From Glandiceps talaboti (Eukaryota > Hemichordata > Enteropneusta > Spengelidae), in NCBI RefSeq assembly GCF_964340395.1, contig NC_135562.1, forward strand, positions 9,987,634 through 10,049,633: 62,000 nt of DNA, given 5' to 3'. Position numbers and translations under genes: made by a program. Below, piece by piece: positions 14,266-26,000 of the stretch (positions are counted from its first letter, which is position 1; every line of letters starts with the position of its first letter). The notes beneath the pieces were generated by a model. The model saw nothing but the letters and a program-made list of their open reading frames with translations, was not told the DNA's origin and searched no databases.

Positions 14266-14505
14266 AAATACATGCCAAGTCCTTGTTTGTAACTCAATGT
14301 ATTGCAAAAGATTAATAAATGCATAAAAATGTCTGTTATTGTACGTACCATAACAAACATTTTACACATTTTCAGCATTTTGCAATGTATTACTTTGCCA
14401 ATGTTGTTTCACATCGATTTTTCAAGTAAGAAGCCATGATCAAATTGTTTTATAAATCCAAAATCCAAAATAAACACCCGCCCCTCATCCATATGGCCTA
14501 TTTAA
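14266..14505. mobile_element. truncated TTAA-type foldback MITE (family of 27064-27417)
   Basis: It shares CATGCCAAGTCCTTGTTTGT, the GTTACAAAC-like centre and the right end (CCATATGGCC, then TTAA at 14502-14505) with the copies at 27 and 60 kb. The left end is missing or diverged. Confidence 0.65.
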
Positions 14506-14944
14506 TTACCTGTGATGAAACTTTAACTTACCTGTGATAAAACGTAACAACTTCCATAATTTGTAACTGTAACTTACCTGTGATAAAACTTAACAACCGC
14601 CATAATTTGTAACTTTGACTTCATAATGCCAATATTCCCCAATTCACGTTTCACGTGTTTAAAGAAGAAACGTTCACCCATTCACATACTTGAATAGTAC
14701 CAAATCACAACTTTTAAATAGAAACTCGCTGATAACTTAAAAAAACATTGTAAATCTATATACATGTATTAAAATGGCTGTACACTACAATGGAATTGTA
14801 ATAACAACAACCTGTTTACAGAGTGACACCAAAAGGCGTTATACCAACTGTGACTATGAAAACATAGTCATTGTGCCTGCTGTGAAAATCGCCTATGTGG
14901 AATTTTCATTTGAGCTGTTCTCGTATATACTAGTAGTAGACAAA

Positions 14945-15112
14945 ATGGTGTTAAAAAACCTGAAGACATCTCTTAAATGTTCTCTAATCTTCACTTCTCT
15001 GTCGATAGTATCCTATTTGATAATTAGTACCCGTTATCATTCTCATAACAGTCATGGATTTTCGGCAGGATCTGAAAACAGAGCCTACTCGACAGTACAC
15101 GATGAAAATCAA
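14945..15112 (+). CDS. O-fucosyltransferase-like exon 1: start and signal anchor
   Basis: This exon encodes 56 residues. The chosen ATG (14945-14947) sits in a good context (AAAATGG) directly before a short basic stretch and a hydrophobic segment (residues about 12-28), as expected for a type II signal anchor. The exon ends in phase 0 at a GTAGGT donor (15113-15118). An in-frame ATG at 14774 would add 57 residues; I prefer the later one because it puts the anchor at the N-terminus. Exon 1 has no similarity of its own, so its linkage rests on phase, spacing and topology. Confidence 0.6.
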
Positions 15113-16790
15113 GTAGGTATATGCATAGACCCCCCACGTTGGTCGTGGGTCGCCTATGGTATATTGCATGTTAATTGTCTCTATACTTATAAATTATTAT
15201 TTTCATATTTCATATTTCATATTTAAAGGATATAGAACACACATACTGTATTCTGTTGTTATTGTTGCAATTATATTGTATTGAATGTTATGTTTACAGC
15301 AGTGCAATGTCTTTTTTCAAACGCAAAGAAGTACCAGTGTATCATCATCATTATTGTGTTGTGTTGTGTTGTGTTGTGTTGTGTTGTATTGTATTGTATT
15401 GTGTTGTGTCATACATTGCATACTGTACGTTACTGTTGTACTTCAATTTGTCGTCCAGTACACTGTACTGTACTGTACTGTACTGTACTGTACTGTACTG
15501 TACTGTACTGTATGGTGTTGTGCTGTATTGTATTGTTCTGTACTGTATTTTTACTTTACCGTATTGCTACATCTTTGTACTGTACTGTACTGTACTGTAC
15601 TGTACTGTACTGTACTGTACTGTACTGTACTGTACTGCACGTGTTGTGTCATGTCGCGCTGAGCTGAATGTTCTTGGACATATACTTTACCCTCAAGATC
15701 TCTTGGTATGCCTTACATCAAGAGACGATAACAATGAAATGTTGGATTTGATTGAATACATAAATGGCATCCCAATGACTTCATCTTTTTATTTTCCTAT
15801 TCTCTCAACTCAGATTAATGATGACTCCAATGAAGAGTACAGGATACGCAATAATGCCAGTAATATCTCTGATACTGCAGATGACACAAAAAGTTACGAA
15901 ATTTTAGCTTTGTCGAAGAAGAATGAACAAGTCGACTCAGATAGCTCTCTCGCGATTCAAGAAGGAGATGTTCTAACGTCCAAGAAAATACACGGTACAG
16001 AGAACGGCACCGTTTCATCTCTTGTAACTGACAATAGGCTGGATGACGAAGAACGGTTTTTGTTTCCAATAATCACTTACAACGGTGGCCCTGTTGTCCT
16101 GTTCAACGGATACCGTGATGCATTGCCAATAGCCGTTCTTTTGAACAGAACCGTTGTAACGTTACCCTTTCATACACACTACCTTCAAGATGAGAAACAG
16201 CGATACTTCAACGAAACATTTGATCTTGAAGAACTTGAAAAACTAATACCTACTATACCTCTGGAACACTTCAAACGAGTGTGCGGAAACAAGGTGGAAC
16301 AGTACCAAGTGTTGGTTCCCCCTCGTATGACATCTGAACATCCATTGGTAGATAAATATTGGCAAATTCATACATCATTTAGTGATACAATTTTAGTCCT
16401 CAATCCGATCATGAGGAAGTATTCTCCTCACTATGGTATAGAATTTGATGTAAAACGTCACAACTTACATCCGCCAGAGGAGAATGTTAACATTTGGAAA
16501 TCATTCAATAACGTTAAATGCTTGTATTATTTTCCATCAAAATTAGCCAGCATTCCAAAAAGATCTGAAATTGAGCAAGTGGTGAACAAATACTTCAAAA
16601 GAGCGCCATATATTCGCAAGATGGCATCTGAGTTAAGTGCAAAACTATGTGATGGGAACTTTGCAATGCTACACTGGAGAAACAAATCTGGAGAGAGGTT
16701 TAGTATTAATTTCTTTTAGAGGGTGATGGTTGATGTTATCTTTATCCCTCTATCTGTCTGTCCGCCTGTCCGACTGTTGTTTCTTTGTTG

Positions 16791-16879
<89 letters not shown>

Positions 16880-19372
16880 GCCTGCCTGCCTGTCTGTCAC
16901 GCATACACACATTGTTTGAGTTATTGAATCAAATCTGAATATAACAATATGAAAGCACAAAAACACCACAACAAATCCCAAGTGGAAGTATATTGCCACC
17001 CACCTAGTCTTGCAAAATGCACATACAAAGTATTAATGAGTATTCTTTATTTTCGTATTTTGGTAAAAAATACACACTTCAGAATGTGTCCCTCGAATTC
17101 CAATATCTAACATATCTTTTCTATTAGAGTAGGTGTCTTGGCGCAAGGTCAAGAACAGCAATATCTCACTACTGCACACACACCAAACGTTCCTGACTTA
17201 ATCATACCATGTATTATTGGTGTCTGTGCAGTTAAGTCTTTCCATCAACAGAGAATTAACATTTGCCTTTTGCATGTCTACAGATTTACGTTATGGTGTT
17301 TTCAAACTGAATTTCGCACGTACACAGTTTTACTTTGCATTGTTTCAAATTAACGTTTGTGTATGGAAGAAGTGTTTCATTGTCAAAAAATGTTGATGAA
17401 AATTTTGTACATTTTTGTTACAAATATTTGGTTTGTCGTGTCACTTGTGGGCCACGATACCAAACACGGTTCCTTAATCTCTTCAGTTGTCGAAACCATT
17501 TGCCAGGAAAATGTAGACTTTCGGAGGAACTTCATATTCTGTCTGCTGCAACTGGTGCAATTATATCTGGTATCAAGGAATTAATGCAAGTACACGGAGT
17601 GTCATGTTTGTATGTTGCCGCAGCACCATATAAACAAGTAAGTCCCAGTCCAAGTTTATCCATGCAATTTAAACTAGCTTCTCCTCATACTTTGTGAGGA
17701 GTAAGATGGATGCAAACGAATTATATATGGGCCAGCAATACATGCATGTGAAATGAAATGAGCAATCATGATCTGCGCATTGTTGTGCGTCGGCGCCTCA
17801 TTTTTCCATGGCGACAGCTGTAGTTTCAGAAAATGGAACAATTGTATGATAAGCGATTGGCTTCCGAAAGGTTGAAATCCCATTAGGCTATTGTTGATGT
17901 CTCAAATATTTTCGTTGTGATTGGTTTCAACAAACGTTTCCAGTTGTTTTTTTCTCCCCAAAAAAACCTACACCATCTTCAGGACGCCATCATTATTTAC
18001 AATATTCAAATACAAAGATGCGAAGTTTTAAGTTCATCTTCTTGGAGTATATCAACCTACACCAATGCTCTGTTAGTGAACAAGCGTCGTCGTCGCTGCT
18101 GTCATGACTGTAGATGCTGTCGACAGTCCAAAAACTTGCTTATTCTTGCCAGAGAGGGCACTGTTCCACAAACTATTATAGGTGGGCGAAAATAAAAAAC
18201 AACTTTATTGTGATGTCGGAGCTGAAAATTTGGGTCGGCCAGGCTTTTCTTTTAGCATGTCCACATGGAGGGCCTGTCATAGACTGTAGAGTCGAATTTT
18301 CAGTTAGCTACGTCTTCATGGTCACCGTGGAACTAGTATTATTGTGTAATTATTTTATCATTCCAGGCTATCTTCCGTCATTTTGAAACAAACGTGGAAC
18401 ATGTTTACTTTTTAAAGCATCTTGAAGAAATGTCCCCAACTTTCGCTAAGTACAAGGATGATAACTATGTCATCTCCCTCGTGGAACAAGAAATGGCTGA
18501 AGGTACGAGAATAAGGGCAAGCTTTACAGCCCTTTTCGTTATACCGTTCAGCGTCTTTGTTTGATACAATCATGCAGAAACCAATAAGAAACTGTACATG
18601 CTACACTTTAAGATAGCAAGATTGAATGAATACAATTTCTTACAAAATTTTATTTAAATGAAATGAATTATAAATGTGCCACAATGCAGACCCCGGATAC
18701 AATCATCAAATGCAGACATCAAAACATTGGCACCCGTGTGTCTGCGTCTAGTTGGAGTATGCTTAAACGGTATATTTCCTATAGACAAAATATAGTAAGA
18801 AATTGCGATTTTGCAGTTTCTAATTGGTATCGAACAGAACCGTTGAACGGTAACTTGAAAGGGGTTGTATGTCAAGCAAACGTTGTAACCTCTGCAAGAC
18901 TTGATATATACACTTGGCGACAAAACAACGAAGAATGCCATATACTAATATTTCTCTTGAAGTCATGCAAACGCCAACTAGCTAACCAAATGTTATTGCA
19001 TGCAAATACTATATGTATGATGATATGCCTTCAATTTGGTTTAGTTGGTCATATTACAGAATGATCGGTGTGAGTATGAGACGCTGAATGCCCAACATCT
19101 ACATGTACTAAAAAGAAGTTTCAGGTATCAGTAATTGGGTCTTATCTGAAAGGTTCTTTGACATTTTCAAGTCCAAGTCATAAATTTCCCACTTGTATGA
19201 AGTACAGTTGTCCTGGCTAAACACGGTTTCATATAAGAATACCCCCAGAATATATACCATGGTGTGCACCGGCTCATATTGATGCTCAGCGGCACAAATT
19301 GCTTTTTCTAATAAGGCTATAATCCGTGGACTTCGTGAGCAATGTGTTGCAAGAGACAGGACACAGCGTCTG

Positions 19373-19447
<75 letters not shown>

Positions 19448-20525
19448 CGATTTTAGTAAGCGGTTAATTGTGTCTATGTTCATGGTTTAAATCAATTGCA
19501 AATTTTAAATCTTTGCATTTGAACCTTGTGGTACAAAATACATGGCTACAGTCAGAGTTATCTTGTAAGAGCTCAGCTATACAAGAACTCAGATCGTAAC
19601 CGTGCCCATAATATTCTCGCTTTCGACGGTCTGGATGAGGTGCATAACTACCGTCACACGAATATTATTATCATATGAAGATAGATCACAGGATTGTGTT
19701 TGTGTACAAGGGCTGTCACCATCGGATCACTGAGCTCATGCATGGGATGTACAGTGTGATTGGTCTTTTAGTACTTGTCCCAATTTAGTAAAAGAATGAA
19801 ATACTACCATCAAGTTCTATCATCACTACTAACTGATTTACAGCAGAAGAAAGGATACGTTGCAGGAAGCGTCAGAATGAACACAACTGTTGTTTGTGTC
19901 TGTCTCTTGCAGAGGGTGATTTACCAAACATGGACTACATGAAAAGATAGCATGGCGTTCCTGTCATAATTCTGACAGACAAAACAAAAACATGCATGAT
20001 ATCATGATTGTACACTGCTGTGCGGACTATACCATGCAGATACATGCAACGATTGAATCACAATGTATATAAATCACCCTCTGCAAGAGACAGACACAAC
20101 CAATAAGTGTGTCTATATACTGAATAGTGTTCCTGCTGCTTACTTCTGCTGCACTATTGAATTGAAAATAAAATGTTTTTATTTCAGAATCTAAAAATAT
20201 TTTATCGACAGTGAAAGTTCAAGTTGGTCCAAAATCTTACACCTGTGATATACAGAAAATGCGACCTGTGGATGATTTTTTCAATTAAGACTTCGATTCC
20301 TCTGCCCCTACTCCAACAATTACTGAAAGATCCGTAATATAATTGCGTTCTTTTTTTTTGTATTTGCCAGGTGCAACACTGTTTATTAGTAGTACGTCAT
20401 CTAACTGGTCATTTTATGTTGAGAAGACGAGAACTATAGAGGGCAAGAATTCAACATCGATGCAAGAATTGCCAGGAATACCAAAAGAACTCTCTGCAGC
20501 ATACCACTTACTGAGACGGAAATAG
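14945..20525 (+). CDS. O-fucosyltransferase-superfamily protein, five-exon gene
   Basis: Gene-level entry. Exons 14945-15112, 15814-16697, 17487-17637, 18367-18502 and 20371-20525 join in phases 0, 2, 0 and 1 to give 497 residues and a stop. The product looks like a Golgi or ER type II glycosyltransferase that uses GDP-fucose: a short cytosolic N-terminus, a hydrophobic anchor at about residues 12-28, a polar stem with several N-glycosylation sequons, then a catalytic domain from about residue 137. Visible family motifs are an N-terminal block containing LLNRTVV (about 155-161), which corresponds to the LLNRTLA block of POFUT1; an HWR motif at about 343-345, in the place of the HLR arginine motif that contacts GDP-fucose; LYVAAAPY (about 392-399); and the C-terminal SSTSSNWSFYVEKTR motif (about 453-467). 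The acceptor substrate cannot be told; it is not clearly POFUT1 or POFUT2. No promoter was recognised. Confidence 0.8.
15113..15813 (+). other. fucosyltransferase intron 1 with TTGTG and TACTG pentamer arrays
   Basis: It contains TTGTG/TTGTA units at about 15355-15412 and pure TACTG pentamers at 15466-15515 and 15578-15637. The open frame crossing it is a repeat artefact joined to exon 2. Confidence 0.75.
15814..16697 (+). CDS. O-fucosyltransferase-like exon 2: stem and catalytic domain
   Basis: This exon encodes residues about 57-350. The acceptor is strong: a long pyrimidine tract ending CTCAACTCAG before 15814, phase 0. The first ~80 residues are acidic and Ser/Asn-rich with sequons (a stem). 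The catalytic part follows, with GPVVLFNGYRDALPIAVLL, NRTVVTLPF and, near the end, FAMLHWRNKSGE. The open frame extends left to 15256, but that extension runs through pentanucleotide repeats and is intron. It ends in phase 2 at 16697 before GTTTAG; reading past the donor gives a stop at 16719. Confidence 0.82.
16783..16898. repeat. (TCTG)n microsatellite in intron 2
   Basis: About 22 clean TCTG units and then CCTG variants, within the intron 16698-17486. Confidence 0.95.
17487..17637 (+). CDS. O-fucosyltransferase-like exon 3
   Basis: This 151-bp exon is bounded by an acceptor ending TCTCTTCAG and a perfect GTAAGT donor. The phase-2 join completes a Ser codon (AG+T). It encodes about 50 residues with the block SEELHILSAATGAI and then GVSCLYVAAAPYKQ. 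In this superfamily the latter is the beta-strand that precedes nucleotide-sugar contacts (compare IYVAT-type motifs). It ends in phase 0. Confidence 0.8.
18367..18502 (+). CDS. O-fucosyltransferase-like exon 4
   Basis: This 136-bp exon has an acceptor ending ATCATTCCAG and a GTACGA donor. It starts in phase 0 and ends in phase 1. It encodes 45 residues including VYFLKHLEEMSPTFAKY and a final VISLVEQEMAE. That matches the part of the fold where family members have an acidic helix leading to the last conserved motif. Confidence 0.75.
19374..19444. repeat. (TA)n microsatellite in intron 4
   Basis: About 35 TA units within the intron 18503-20370. Confidence 0.97.
19894..20099. mobile_element. 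206-bp MITE with perfect 30-bp terminal repeats, in intron 4
   Basis: TTGTGTCTGTCTCTTGCAGA plus ten more bases (19894-19923) is mirrored exactly at 20070-20099. No ORF. It lies 88 bases before the candidate alternative last exon. Confidence 0.85.
20188..20287 (+). CDS. possible alternative last exon of the fucosyltransferase gene
   Basis: TTTTTATTTCAG precedes an open frame that continues exon 4 in the correct phase (G+AA), encodes 32 further residues after the junction codon (beginning SKNILSTVKVQVG), and stops at TAA 20285-20287. No convincing donor follows before the stop. Use of this exon would replace the conserved C-terminal motif of exon 5 and probably give an inactive or differently retained protein. 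It may equally be a chance open stretch. Confidence 0.3.
20371..20525 (+). CDS. O-fucosyltransferase-like exon 5: C-terminal motif and stop
   Basis: The acceptor is TATTTGCCAG, preceded by a run of nine T. The phase-1 join (G+GT) gives GATLFISSTSSNWSFYVEK, which fits the conserved C-terminal motif of GDP-fucose O-fucosyltransferases (FIG..SSF/WS...V.RER type). The exon ends KELSAAYHLLRRK and TAG. Without this exon the domain would lack its last donor-binding motif. Confidence 0.8.
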
Positions 20526-20659
20526 AAATTGGAATGTGTGCTAACAGACCAACTCTTTTGAAATTATACTAGTATAGTGCCTCCGATACATGTGAAAAAT
20601 TTTGACAAGCTACATACCTAATCTATTGACATTTCTATGACCTTGACATTACCGTAGCC

Positions 20660-20700
20660 TGCGGGGGGGGGGGGCCGCAGGGGGCAGCTGCCCCCCCCCG
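20660..20700. other. G12 run and 16-bp GGGGGCAGCTGCCCCC palindrome
   Basis: A G12 homopolymer (20663-20674) stands next to a perfect palindrome (20680-20695). This short very GC-rich island lies in AT-rich DNA, just after the fucosyltransferase stop codon and probably in its 3' UTR. Confidence 0.8.
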
Positions 20701-20709
20701 AGATTTTGA

Positions 20710-20715
20710 AATAAA
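20710..20715 (+). terminator. candidate poly(A) signal of the fucosyltransferase gene
   Basis: AATAAA lies 185 bases after the stop codon at 20525, and further AATAAA copies follow near 20897 and 20954. Position is the only support; the motif is common in AT-rich DNA. Confidence 0.3.
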
Positions 20716-22976
20716 AAGCAAGAAAAAAAGCGACTTTTTGAATACATAGGGATGTTATTAAAATCGTTATTTATGTGATGATTCCTAGCATGCGCGATTT
20801 AAATTGATGGTTCACTAAAGTCAAAAGTGACTGTACACTGACTCCTCGCTAATGTGTATCTTATATTACATCTCTATTGTACGCTGGCTTAACTTTGAAT
20901 AAAAATATGTGTCCGGTTAAAAATTGTAACTTTAAAAATTCTTTGTGTACAAAATAAAAGAAGTTCACATGCACTGTGCATTTTCCGCAAGTGACAGTAG
21001 TCTTGAAAGTCTCCTTCATTTGAAGATAGCAAGTCGCAATAATGTCAGAGTGAAACTCCAAAAAGAAAACCCGGAAAAGTCGTTCAACGTGAGGTCGCCT
21101 GTTGCATGCAGTGACTCCAAAGATGCACTCGACCTCATTTACATCTTGTTCCTTATATTAAAACATTTACTGATAAAACAGCAGACCTCTTTTTGGAATA
21201 TTTGGTGGCCCAGGAAAACTATCAAACTAGGTACGCAATTTAAGATCCACTCTTTAAAGATCCACTTTCAATAATTGTGTTCGACGTTGTCTTTGGTTAA
21301 AATGTTGTTTGATATAATTATCTCATTGCATTGGCACTAGCGTTATTACGCAATTCATTTTGAAGCGACAACTTGCTATGGAAAGAATGGCCCTGAATGT
21401 GTAAACAGTAGAGCTGTACATTCGACATCAAAATCCAAACTTCAATTATTCCCATTATAATGATAATGACAAGGAGAATTAACTGAGTTCACCTTGGGTT
21501 CCAACATAAAGAAGGGCCATACAAGTTTTGGGAGTTGGGTAAAGAAAATGATTATTTTGTTGTGTTACTTTTGAGAAAGCACCATCCATTTGTTTTTATT
21601 TAAAAGTTTGGTGTTTTTTTACTTTGAATGTGATATCTTTTCGGCAACTACTTTGAAAGATGTGACATTAGGCCAGGAAAAATTAAAGGTGCTGTTCAAC
21701 CTAACCATATATTTTTTGGTAATGGGCAATATATCCTCATGCGGGCTTCGCATTTGTTTCAAAATTAAGGATATTTCTTTATATTTTCTGAATAGTACAT
21801 GTAACAATATACATTTGAGTCTATTCCAAATTATATAACATCGTATACAGTGGTTTATTTGGCTCTGCTGATGCATACAAGCATGAATTGAGATTAAATT
21901 AAGCTGTTGCATATCCAATGTACACTAAAAAGAATTGAGCAAAAGTTTACGACCATGGGAGTGGGTTGAACAGTCATAGGGCTATCAAAGTCTGAAAGTC
22001 TTGAAATGTTTTGCTCTTTATTCGGAATTTTGGGGAACCAAATTAAACTTCAGGAGAAGTCATTTACCAAGTGCACATCCGCAAATTATCTTTCAACTTT
22101 GCCACAACAAAATACCCTGCCAGATAATATGTAATGTATAGCATAATTGTTTCAATTCTGGCATTTTATTACCATATTCAAGTATTGTAAGACTTTAAAT
22201 CAAATTATGTCTATGGTTTGATATTTTATGCCTCTAAATGGCCTCCTACACTGTCTTATTTTCATTTTTTTCACCTTTGGAGTTGTCTCTCCAATCAGTA
22301 GCAATCAAACTGATAAATGTCTTTCTCCCAAAACAAGATGGATGGTGTCTGGCTAAGTACCTCCCTGTATAGGTTAGAGCTAATTAGAGACATCTCAGAT
22401 CTCTGTATACATGTGAAATTCACATCCTGTGGAAAGTAATCTCATTCAGAGTATTATTGTTGTTGGATATCACTGTTATTTTAATGTATCATATTGTACC
22501 ACATAATTTTATATCTCCACTTTAGTGTAGGTGACAGAAGGGGTGGCTAAAATAATGCTTGGGTTACATTTGGCGGGGCTTAACATTTTTTGAGAAGAGA
22601 GGGTGAAAGGAGTTACAACATTTATTCAACTGTGAATTGTGTACATTTCCTAACTGTAGCTATGCAGACAAATTGCAAGAGATAGTATCAAGATGACTGA
22701 ATAAATTCTATCTAAACTCGACCTGGAATATTTTGCTATCATTATGTATGGTTTGTTTTATCCTTGTCAGGCATTGTGAAAAAATGAAATTCTACCTACC
22801 TACCCAATATGATGGGTAAGGTTGACCAGCTTTTTTATTTTTACTAGCCTTACATATGATATTTAATTGGGTATACTAAAATATATATTATTTAAATTGT
22901 ATGTAAATTTATGTAAATTATGCATGATTGCACCAAGATAAAGTTCTGCCCCATGATGCATGAAGTGGGTGTGAAA

Positions 22977-23014
<38 letters not shown>

Positions 23015-26000
23015 TGATGGGTTATTCGCAAAGTATTATGAAGCCAGATAGAAAGTCCCACACACAGTTAACAAGGAGGTAGGAAAGTCATACAAAGGCA
23101 CCATAAAATGCAGGAAGCAGATGCAAAGTCACACGCACACACATACACTGATGGGTTAGGAAATTTTTATGAAGGCAGATGTAAACTCACACACACACTT
23201 AGTGAGGGGGTAGGAAACTTATACAAAGGCAGAAAGCAGATAGAAAGTCAAACACACACACACACACACACTGGGTTAGGAAAGTCTCATGAAGGCATCA
23301 TCAAAATACAGAAAGCAGATGTAAAGTTACACATACCACTCCAATCTACCCCCTCCCCCAGTCACACACACATGCGACCACGACAGATAAAAAAAGACGT
23401 CTGATTCAGCAATGATTCTCATTGATTTGACATCATTATTTTTAATTCATTGAATCTCAAGGGGAGATATCGTACAGAGAAGTGGAAATACAGGAAGCAA
23501 CGGAGGGATCAAAAGGTCAAGAAGAAAAAAAGTCTACTACAAAGATGCAAAGAATGACGGCATGTCAACTACAAACACGATGGCATAGCTCAGCTGCTGC
23601 ATAAATAATTCATCACATACTGGGTCTCAGGGAATCCACCATCAAGAGTACTATTACCTCTGAAAATATTCATATTATTAAAATGAAGTACAAGTATATA
23701 TTAAATCGGAGAACACTACCAAGAATGACATTACCTGTTTCATCTGATCAGATCAGCAAGTTTCATCACATTATCGAACGTGATAAAGTGAGCAAACGTC
23801 AATTCTGACAAACCTCTGAACTGATGAAATGTTACTCTTTAAGGTAATACAATTCTTGATTGCGTAGTATAAAAAAATGTCAAAGTACAATTCAATAAGT
23901 TAAAACTGTAACAATTCAGATATAAGCACGGTGAGCTTATTTTATACTAGTAGGAAAAAATGACAAGATGTTCGTAAAAAAATCCACACATAAATTATGT
24001 AATTTACAATGCAGTTCAGTAATGCTGATAAAGTAACTTCAGCACTGACTTCGTACGAAGTCTAGTGACCTAATCGCATTATTAAATAATATTGCATTTT
24101 TGCACTGATCAAATCTAAAAATTTTAATATACATGATTCATGATATTATGTCTTTATATTTTGACAGCTCTATAACATTACTTTGAATTCATAAATATTG
24201 TCATATTACCATCATTTGTAATAATTAATTCTAGGGACTGAGCCAAGAGAAATACTTGATGTCAAATCAGACTAATATGATAAGTGTATAAAGTCGGATA
24301 TCACGGAAACATTGATGAATGTAGCCCGAAGACTTGCTGTTGGCTTCTCATCGAATGATGCTAATCTACGCCAAGCATTAACAGTGTTTCAGCACTAGAT
24401 TCCAGTTGAATATGCCTTAGTTACAGATCAATCACGTAAACAACAGGGCAGTAGTAATCCAGCACACACTGGCCAGCGTGTAATTGGTTACTTCTTTCAA
24501 GCGGACCTAATTCCACTTTCCAGTTCAAATGTGTGGACATGATAATATCATCAGTTAATAAGCTCTTGGTGGTAACATCAAAGACAGAATTGATTTCTGT
24601 CCTGCAAGCTCATAATGCTTGGCACTGTTTAGGATCGCTAGAAAGTCAACAGCAAGTCTTTGGACTATTATGCATATTCCTCTTGAGAAGGGTTCTCAGT
24701 TGTGAAATGTACGGACATATACACCTATTTGGCATCTATCTCACTTTCTTGGTTTGACTTCAAGTTCTTAAGTTTGGACTGCTTTCTGACCTTTAGTGAC
24801 AACATCATTGTCTTTCATGGCAAGCAAGTCATCATACTGTTACTATCTGTAGCTGAATAATACAGAGTTACTCTACTAAAAATACAGACTGCATTGATAC
24901 TCTGTAAATCCATACATGGAGAAAGGCACACTAAAGTTCTATAAGCAAAGTTTATCAAAGTTACTTGGCAAGCTTTATACCATGAATAAAAGACAATGAT
25001 GTTCAAATCACCTTCTGTAAACACTATCTCTGCTCAGTCCCCAAAGAATCGTTCAGCAACCATGATCTTGTAATTAGACAATGTACACGGTAGTATACAC
25101 GATAACAATCTGGTTGGTTTAAAGTTACTTAATTACCACTCATCAATTTTCATGTAATATCCACTGATATATCTGTTCTGGATTCTTTTAACCATAACTA
25201 TTTTGTGAGGTGTATTATCATATTCTGTCAGTGAAATATCAAAGAACAGATGACTTCCGTTTTCCACGCATACTGAAAGTTTAATTAAGTAGAACACAGT
25301 AAATGTCCATAAGAGAGAAGTAACAATTCTCAATACCTGCAATAGAATTCTACCACTTACGTATGTCATAAGAATAACAAATATTCGATTTTTTGGTCGA
25401 CACCACAACTTCAACTCCACACGTACACATGCATTACCATAGGTACACATGAGAATAAGTCAACCTGCTTGTTCTATTTTGATCCTCTAGCACGAGGTGA
25501 AATGCTATTACAAGTACCGATAATAAGTCAACCTTTTTCTTCTATTTTGACCCTCTAGCCTGAGGTGAAATGCTATTGCAGGTACCAAGAATTGAGCATA
25601 AGATAATCAAGCTGTCTTTGATTTACTGTAATTTAATGTAATCTGGAAATGAATTTATGATAATCCTTGTACATTTTGATGTTTTTCCCCCAATACTGCA
25701 TTTGAAAGAAAGGGTAGCAAGACAGAATGAATTTAAAGATAATTATCTTTTGAATCGGATTGGTGTGGAGTTGTTGCACAGTGATTGAAACTCTGAGTTG
25801 TTTAAATTACAGTACAGATAATAAGTGAAAAAAACTGACTTGTTAAGTATTGCATACCGATGGCAAGGTGAAGGCTGAGAATAATTGCACTGGGTTTGTT
25901 GGCAGTGTTAAATACATCATCTGACTACAAGGGGTGCAAACCATTATTTCTACTCACTGGAAAGTACATAAATAACAAATCATACCTTGAATAGTCAAAG

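Noticed and set aside
15256-15813. N-terminal extension of the exon 2 reading frame, rich in Tyr/Cys/Leu/Val
   Set aside because: It is a translation of TACTG and TTGTG pentamers. A strong acceptor at 15813/15814 marks the true exon start.
20945-21274. 109-codon + strand ORF just after the fucosyltransferase gene
   Set aside because: No motif and no splice link in phase; probably 3' UTR or intergenic DNA.
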